DNA of 64,000 nucleotides. Origin: Halichoerus grypus. Lineage: Eukaryota > Chordata > Mammalia > Carnivora > Phocidae. Position 1 is the stretch's first letter. The number at the start of each line of letters is the position of its first letter. The position numbers and the translations under genes were made by a program. Shown here in pieces: positions 59,515 to 64,000 of this stretch. The DNA lies in contig NC_135715.1 in NCBI RefSeq assembly GCF_964656455.1, positions 34,978,603 to 35,042,602 of the forward strand, read 5' to 3'. Below the pieces are notes generated by a model. It saw only the letters and a list, made by a program, of their open reading frames with translations. It was not told the DNA's origin and ran no database searches.

Positions 59515-59697
59515 TTGTTTGGCACTTTGCTAAATGGTTTTGAAACACTGTCTCATTCATTCCTCAGACACCCCTCTGAAGTAGAAGATACCATTGTCCC
59601 AATTTTGAAGAGAAGGAAACTATTATACCATTTTTCCAGCAAGAAGACTGAGGTGTCCAAGGGGTGGCATGAGAATTCAGTCAAGCCTGGTTCTTAC
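59515..59697 (-). mobile_element. MIR SINE, antisense
   Basis: GGCACTTTGCTAAATGG, CTCATTCATTCCTCAGACAC, CATTGTCCCAATTTTGAAG and GAGAATTCAGTCAAGCC follow the complement of MIR. It is diverged. Confidence 0.6.
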
Positions 59698-59917
59698 TAA
59701 CTTTCAAATCTATGTTGTTAAATGCTGTCTGTCCCGGAGATTCTCTGGTCTTCCTCTGAGAAGTCATCATCTGCCATTTTGGCTACAAGTGCATGCACTT
59801 GGATTCGCCCAGCAGAAGGCGCCAGGGCAGGTGCCTAGGAAGCAGTAGAAGCACACAGATTAGTTTGGTTGAGGGGATCTTAGGGCCTCAACTTACTCAT
59901 ACTGAGTAGGCATAATT

Positions 59918-60116
59918 TTTTTTTTTTAAAGATTTTATTTATTTAATTGACAGCGAGAGAGAGAGACAGCGTGAGGGGGAACACAAGCAGGGGGAGTGGG
60001 AGAGGGAGAAGCAGGCTTCCCGCCGAGCAGGGAGCCCGACGTGGGGCTCGATCCCAGGACCCCGGGATCATGAGCCGAAGGCAGTCGCCTAACCAACTGA
60101 GCCACCCAGGCGCCCT
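59918..60116 (-). mobile_element. SINEC, antisense, young copy
   Basis: The full-length antisense copy keeps many CpGs (CAGCGAGAG, CCCGCCGAGC, CCCGACGTGG, AGTCGCC) and ends GCCACCCAGGCGCCCT. A perfect 16-bp duplication, CTGAGTAGGCATAATT, at 59902-59917 and 60117-60132 frames it. Low divergence and a perfect duplication mark a recent insertion. Confidence 0.97.
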
Positions 60117-60358
60117 CTGAGTAGGCATAATTAACTTTAACATGATTTTAAGGAGTTTTTCCATAATACCATACTGAAAAATAGCACTGTTCCAAGAAAA
60201 GAATTAGCTCTGCTACTGTCTAAGCTTTTGAGACGCGGGGCCCAGATTTAAGAGAGAAGAAAATCTCCCTACATCAATATATCACCTGAGAAACATACTG
60301 GGAACCACACTTAATAGCTCTGTCTTGCAGATGGAAGGCCAATCAGGCAATTCACATA

Positions 60359-60399
60359 TGAATTTATTCTCTCTCTTTATTATCGAGAGAATAAATTCA
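60359..60399. repeat. Perfect 15-bp inverted repeat (hairpin)
   Basis: TGAATTTATTCTCTC at 60359-60373 is the exact reverse complement of GAGAGAATAAATTCA at 60385-60399, with an 11-base spacer. No known element around it explains the structure. Confidence 0.93.
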
Positions 60400-60469
60400 G
60401 TTTCTCCTCCCTTGTATTGGATATTCTTTTTATAATCAAATAGTTCTTTTTTTTTGTCATTACACAAGT

Positions 60470-60830
60470 AATATAGATATTTTTTTAAGAAAAGAAAAGA
60501 TAAGCTCCCACAACACAGAGGGTTGTAAAGTAAACATCTGCACCCTCCACGTTCCCTAACTTCAGCATCGGATTATCATATATCTGTCCAAACTTGGGTG
60601 CTCTCCACATGTATTCACCTATTAACAAATAAATCCAGTTCTATATACAACAAAATTTTTTCCATAGTTACATTTTTTTAAAGCACTGCAAGTTAATTCA
60701 TCATGGACATCAATTTAAAACTGTACACCTTCACTTCATTCTTTCAGTAGCTACCTAATATTCCATATAGTGAATGTATTTTTAAGTCTATCTGTATGGA
60801 GAAAAAATTAGCCTCTATTTTTCACAGTTA
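60470..60830. mobile_element. Possible old LINE fragment
   Basis: CACCCTCCACGTTCCCTAAC, then GGACATCAATTTAAAACTG and TAGCTACCTAATATTCCATA, recall old LINE consensus, but only loosely. No ends are definable. Confidence 0.3.
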
Positions 60831-61505
60831 ATCAGTAACCCTAAAATTAACATGCCAGAGAATCTCATGAATTTGTACATGCGTCGCTATCGTTTTAAGT
60901 CAGAAAAGATGAACAGATTGAGAAGCGTGTTTTTCTTTATTTGCTTGATTAGAATGGGATGATGTGTGCCTTCCCAAAGCACACCTGTGTATTTTTCTTG
61001 GTGTTTGATTGTTGGTGGGTCACAGTCTGCTGGCGCATCATCCTAGCCCTTCCTTTTTTTCTTGGGCACACAGCCAGACGACATTTCCGAGCCATCTTGG
61101 TAGCTGGGTGTGGCCTAACCCCGAAGCCCTAACCAGAAGCTGTAGCCGTAGATATCAGCAGAGTGAGGAACCACTTTCTGGTCCAGCCCAGCCTTTTGGA
61201 GACTTTCCCATTTGTAATCCTCCTGGCAATTCTCTTCTCCCCTTTGGGTAGTTGAAGATGGCAGGGCTATAAGGAGGGAAGAGTCTGAGTGTCCGGAACA
61301 CTGTGTAAAAGAGGCAGCTGCAAATATAAAAACCCGATTTTGGACTTTTAAGTGAGTGAGAAATAAATATTTACTATACTTGATCTATATTATAATTTGA
61401 GGTTTGCTTATTACTGCCATCTGCAATACTCCCCCCTTCACTCTTCAAAATAATTTTCACTAATAAATCTCTAACACGTAGGTAATATGACAGAGATTTT
61501 TTTTT
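60831..61505. other. Unique sequence
   Basis: I see no gene or repeat. The 80-codon frame at 61009-61251 lies in slightly GC-richer DNA but has no domain I recognise. Confidence 0.35.
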
Positions 61506-61522
61506 AAAAATCTCCAAGCTTG

Positions 61523-61719
61523 GGGTGCCTGGGTGGCTCAGTTGTTAAGCGTCTGCCTTCTGCTCAGGTCGTGATCTCAGAGTCCTGGGATTGAGCCCCG
61601 CGTCGGGCTCTCTGCTCAGCGGAAAGCCTGCTTCTCCCTCTCCCACTCCCCCTGCTTGTGTTCACTCTCTTGCTGTGTCTCTCTCTGTCAAATAAATAAA
61701 TAAAATCTTTAAAAAAAAA
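61523..61719 (+). mobile_element. SINEC, young copy
   Basis: The sense copy begins GGGTGCCTGGGTGGCTCAG and ends AAATAAATAAATAAAATC with an A tail. A perfect 17-bp duplication, AAAAATCTCCAAGCTTG, at 61506-61522 and 61720-61736 sets the ends. Several CpGs remain (AAGCGTC, CCCCGCGTCGGG), pointing to recent insertion. Confidence 0.97.
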
Positions 61720-61736
61720 AAAAATCTCCAAGCTTG

Positions 61737-64000
61737 TTCAAAATCTTGCTGACCTAATCAGTTTTTCCTTCTTTGTTATAGCTCCATTTAGACTATCTCT
61801 TTATAGAATTTGTTTTCGCTTAACAAAGTGCCTTTTTTTTTTTTCTATCTTATACACAATGAGGTCTCCTGTTATGTTCAAATTCCAGGACTGACTAATA
61901 TTACTTTAGAGAGAACTGATTACATTTGTAAATAACTGGGAAACTATTATTCACCAAAGAGTTCTAGAAACAACAATATCTGCAGTGGCCTTGACTGGTA
62001 TACTACAGGCAAGAATAAAACATCAAAACAACAATATAGACTCAGGAAGGTAGAGAGGACCCCATATGGAAGTCATCAGAGGAGTATGTTATAGGTCTTA
62101 ATCAGCATAATCCAATAAAGGGGAAAAAAAAGGGATTTCTTAAAGTCATTGAGTCCCCTCACAGTGTAAGACCCATATGGTAAGAATATTTTATACTTTT
62201 TTATAAAGTCCTGTTACAGCCTTCCCAAGGCTAAGAAGTTAATACTTTAGACACTGGAAAGTAATTCCTATGGAATAAAACCAAGGACATCCTAGCCAAG
62301 TATCCACAATGTCCTGTCTTGCACAGAGCCATATTTTTGCATAAATCTTATTTGATAGAATTTCCATCTGTCTCTACTACACACAGTTCATTTGGACATA
62401 CTACATTTAATGAACTTATGCCACAAGCAACTTTTCAAATGAGGATAACTAAGAAAAACTGTGACAACCTTAGAGAAGTAAACTTGACAAATGAGTGAAT
62501 AAAAATCCTGCAAGTTGTGTAAATGCAATCCCTTCATCACAAAAAAATGAATGGTTAATGGCTATTCCACTCTGCATTAGCCAACACTAAAAGGCCCACT
62601 TTACTTGTGATATACAAATAACTACCTTTAGCATTATTGAGAGTTATGCAACAACAGATAGAGCATAATACTTTCCTGTGAAAGGAATTTAGAAGTTATT
62701 TGCTGAATATTTGGCTTTGAATTACTGTTGGTTTTAGTAGTCTTCAGCAGAAGTCTCATGAGTAATTTTCCAGGGGTAACATATGAAAAATTCAGTACAG
62801 TATTTGAGTGGTTGGTAAATTCTGTGTTTATTTTACAGTTTTCATTGTTGCTGCATAACGGAGACATGCACTCAGAAAAATCTTTAGAAAAAATTTTCTA
62901 AAACAATTAAAAATGCAAGTAAAGTTGCTCACTTAGATTGTAAACTAGGACCATGCACCTTTTATATTCTTCCCCAAACAGAATTTAGCAACTGTCTTTC
63001 ATTTTTATTCCAGAAACAGAAGAGAATGGATTGATAGGAATTGGTAATCTGAAGCTTGGGCTCTTCTCTTTTTACTTTGAACATCTCAGCTTCTCCAAAG
63101 ATATCGGTAACAAAATACACCTAGAACTTTATGAAACTAGGGAATTTAAAAGCACTAAAATGTTTCTTTAAGAAATATATTTAGTAATAGACTCTTCAAC
63201 TCAAAAAAGAGAGGTTGCAAAACTCCAAGTTAATGGAGGTGAATACACAAATAAATCTGTAAAGATTTTATATTAAACTTATTCAATTTTAGGTAACGAA
63301 TGCTGACTCAAAAAGTCCATGCACCTTGTCAGAAGCCACCCACAATGTGGACCTGGGCATGCCTGATTCCAAAGCTGATGTTTTTTCCTGCTACTGATTA
63401 TAGGTCAGAAAGATGAATAAATTTCACAAAGAAGAAAGTGGAATTATAGTTGAAACCTTTTGGGGGAGAATAAATGATGAGAGAAGCAGAAATAAAAATT
63501 CTATAGTTTCTAGGCCAAACAATATTCAAAATGCTTTCCTAATGTATATCATAAAATAGGAACAGTATCAATATTAGTAATGATGGAGGACTTCATCTGT
63601 TAGAAGCTTTATTCTGCTAAAAACAGAACATCTGATAAATTCTTGACTTGCCTTATTAAATATTTCATCATGAAAAATGTAGAGAAATCAATATGGAGAA
63701 TTGCAACACTGGACACTGTTATGATGAGTAAAGAAAATTGGGAGTGGAAGCAAAATGATCTTTGGGAATAAGTAACCATATCATTTTTGAGTGTATTGAA
63801 ACCAAAGAAATGAAGGCTGGAAGTCACCAGACATGGGCCCAGGACTCCGTGACAGTATATGTCAAAATATTGAAAGGAAGATACTTATGGCTCTATTGTT
63901 GGCTTTAAAAATGAAAGTGGCTTAAGAGGTATATAGATTATATAAAATAAACTTCTAATGGTGCTATATCTTAATGTTTAATATTTGGAAGTTACATTAT
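61737..64000. other. Unique AT-rich sequence to the window end
   Basis: I see no gene or clear repeat. Short minus frames at 62634-62867 and 63609-63827 show no domain. Confidence 0.4.

Noticed and set aside
1..64000. CRISPR arrays, operons, toxin-antitoxin or phage-like systems
   Set aside because: There are no regularly spaced repeats, no dense coding and no ribosome binding sites. The SINE, L1 and LTR content is that of a mammalian carnivore chromosome.

Overview
This window is vertebrate nuclear DNA from a mammalian carnivore, most likely a caniform. The main evidence is at least eleven copies of the tRNA-Lys-derived carnivore SINE (SINEC/CAN-SINE), recognisable by the head GCGCCTGGGTGGCTCAG, the internal GGTCATGATC box, a CT-rich stretch and an AATAAATAAA-type tail. 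Most copies are bounded by clear target-site duplications. A 5'-truncated L1 3' end of carnivore type is also present. The DNA is AT-rich and CpG-poor apart from one short island. There is nothing bacterial here: no operons, CRISPR arrays or ribosome binding sites.

No complete protein-coding gene is visible. No open frame exceeds about 160 codons, and the longer ones are chance frames or lie inside old retroelements. The best gene signal is at 13.95-16.73 kb on the + strand. A good splice acceptor is followed by a very short possible coding tail, about 2.7 kb free of recognisable interspersed repeats, two Pumilio-type motifs and a canonical AATAAA. I read this as the terminal exon and 3' UTR of a gene whose upstream exons lie to the left or outside the window, so the first 13.9 kb would be its last intron. 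I could not identify the gene.

Layout: 0-13.9 kb is probable intron with an LTR remnant, old L1 and L2 pieces and six SINE insertions, two of them nested at 7.75-8.15 kb. 13.9-16.7 kb is the candidate terminal exon. 16.7-22 kb is repeat-poor intergenic DNA. 22.1-25.15 kb is a decayed + strand gammaretrovirus-like (ERV1-type) provirus: RNase H, integrase, env transmembrane subunit, then a strikingly CpG-rich probable LTR, the only CpG island seen. 28.25-33.5 kb is a layered repeat block in which an ancient antisense L1 is split by a younger L1 and by an LTR-like element. 40.1-40.64 kb is a solo MLT2-like LTR. 46.5-48.9 kb is old antisense L1. 50.4-53.43 kb holds a SINE, a Tigger DNA-transposon remnant with a DNA-binding-domain reading frame, and an antisense ERVL pol remnant fused to a truncated MLT2-like LTR. 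53.4-64 kb is mostly unique AT-rich DNA with microsatellites, a 15-bp hairpin, a G-quadruplex candidate and two young SINEs.

Repeat family names come from recalled consensus features, not a database search, so subfamilies and exact ends are approximate unless a target-site duplication fixes them. I found no convincing undescribed biological system. The most useful leads are the CpG-rich LTR, the unidentified terminal exon, the nested insertions and the ERVL/MLT2 junction.
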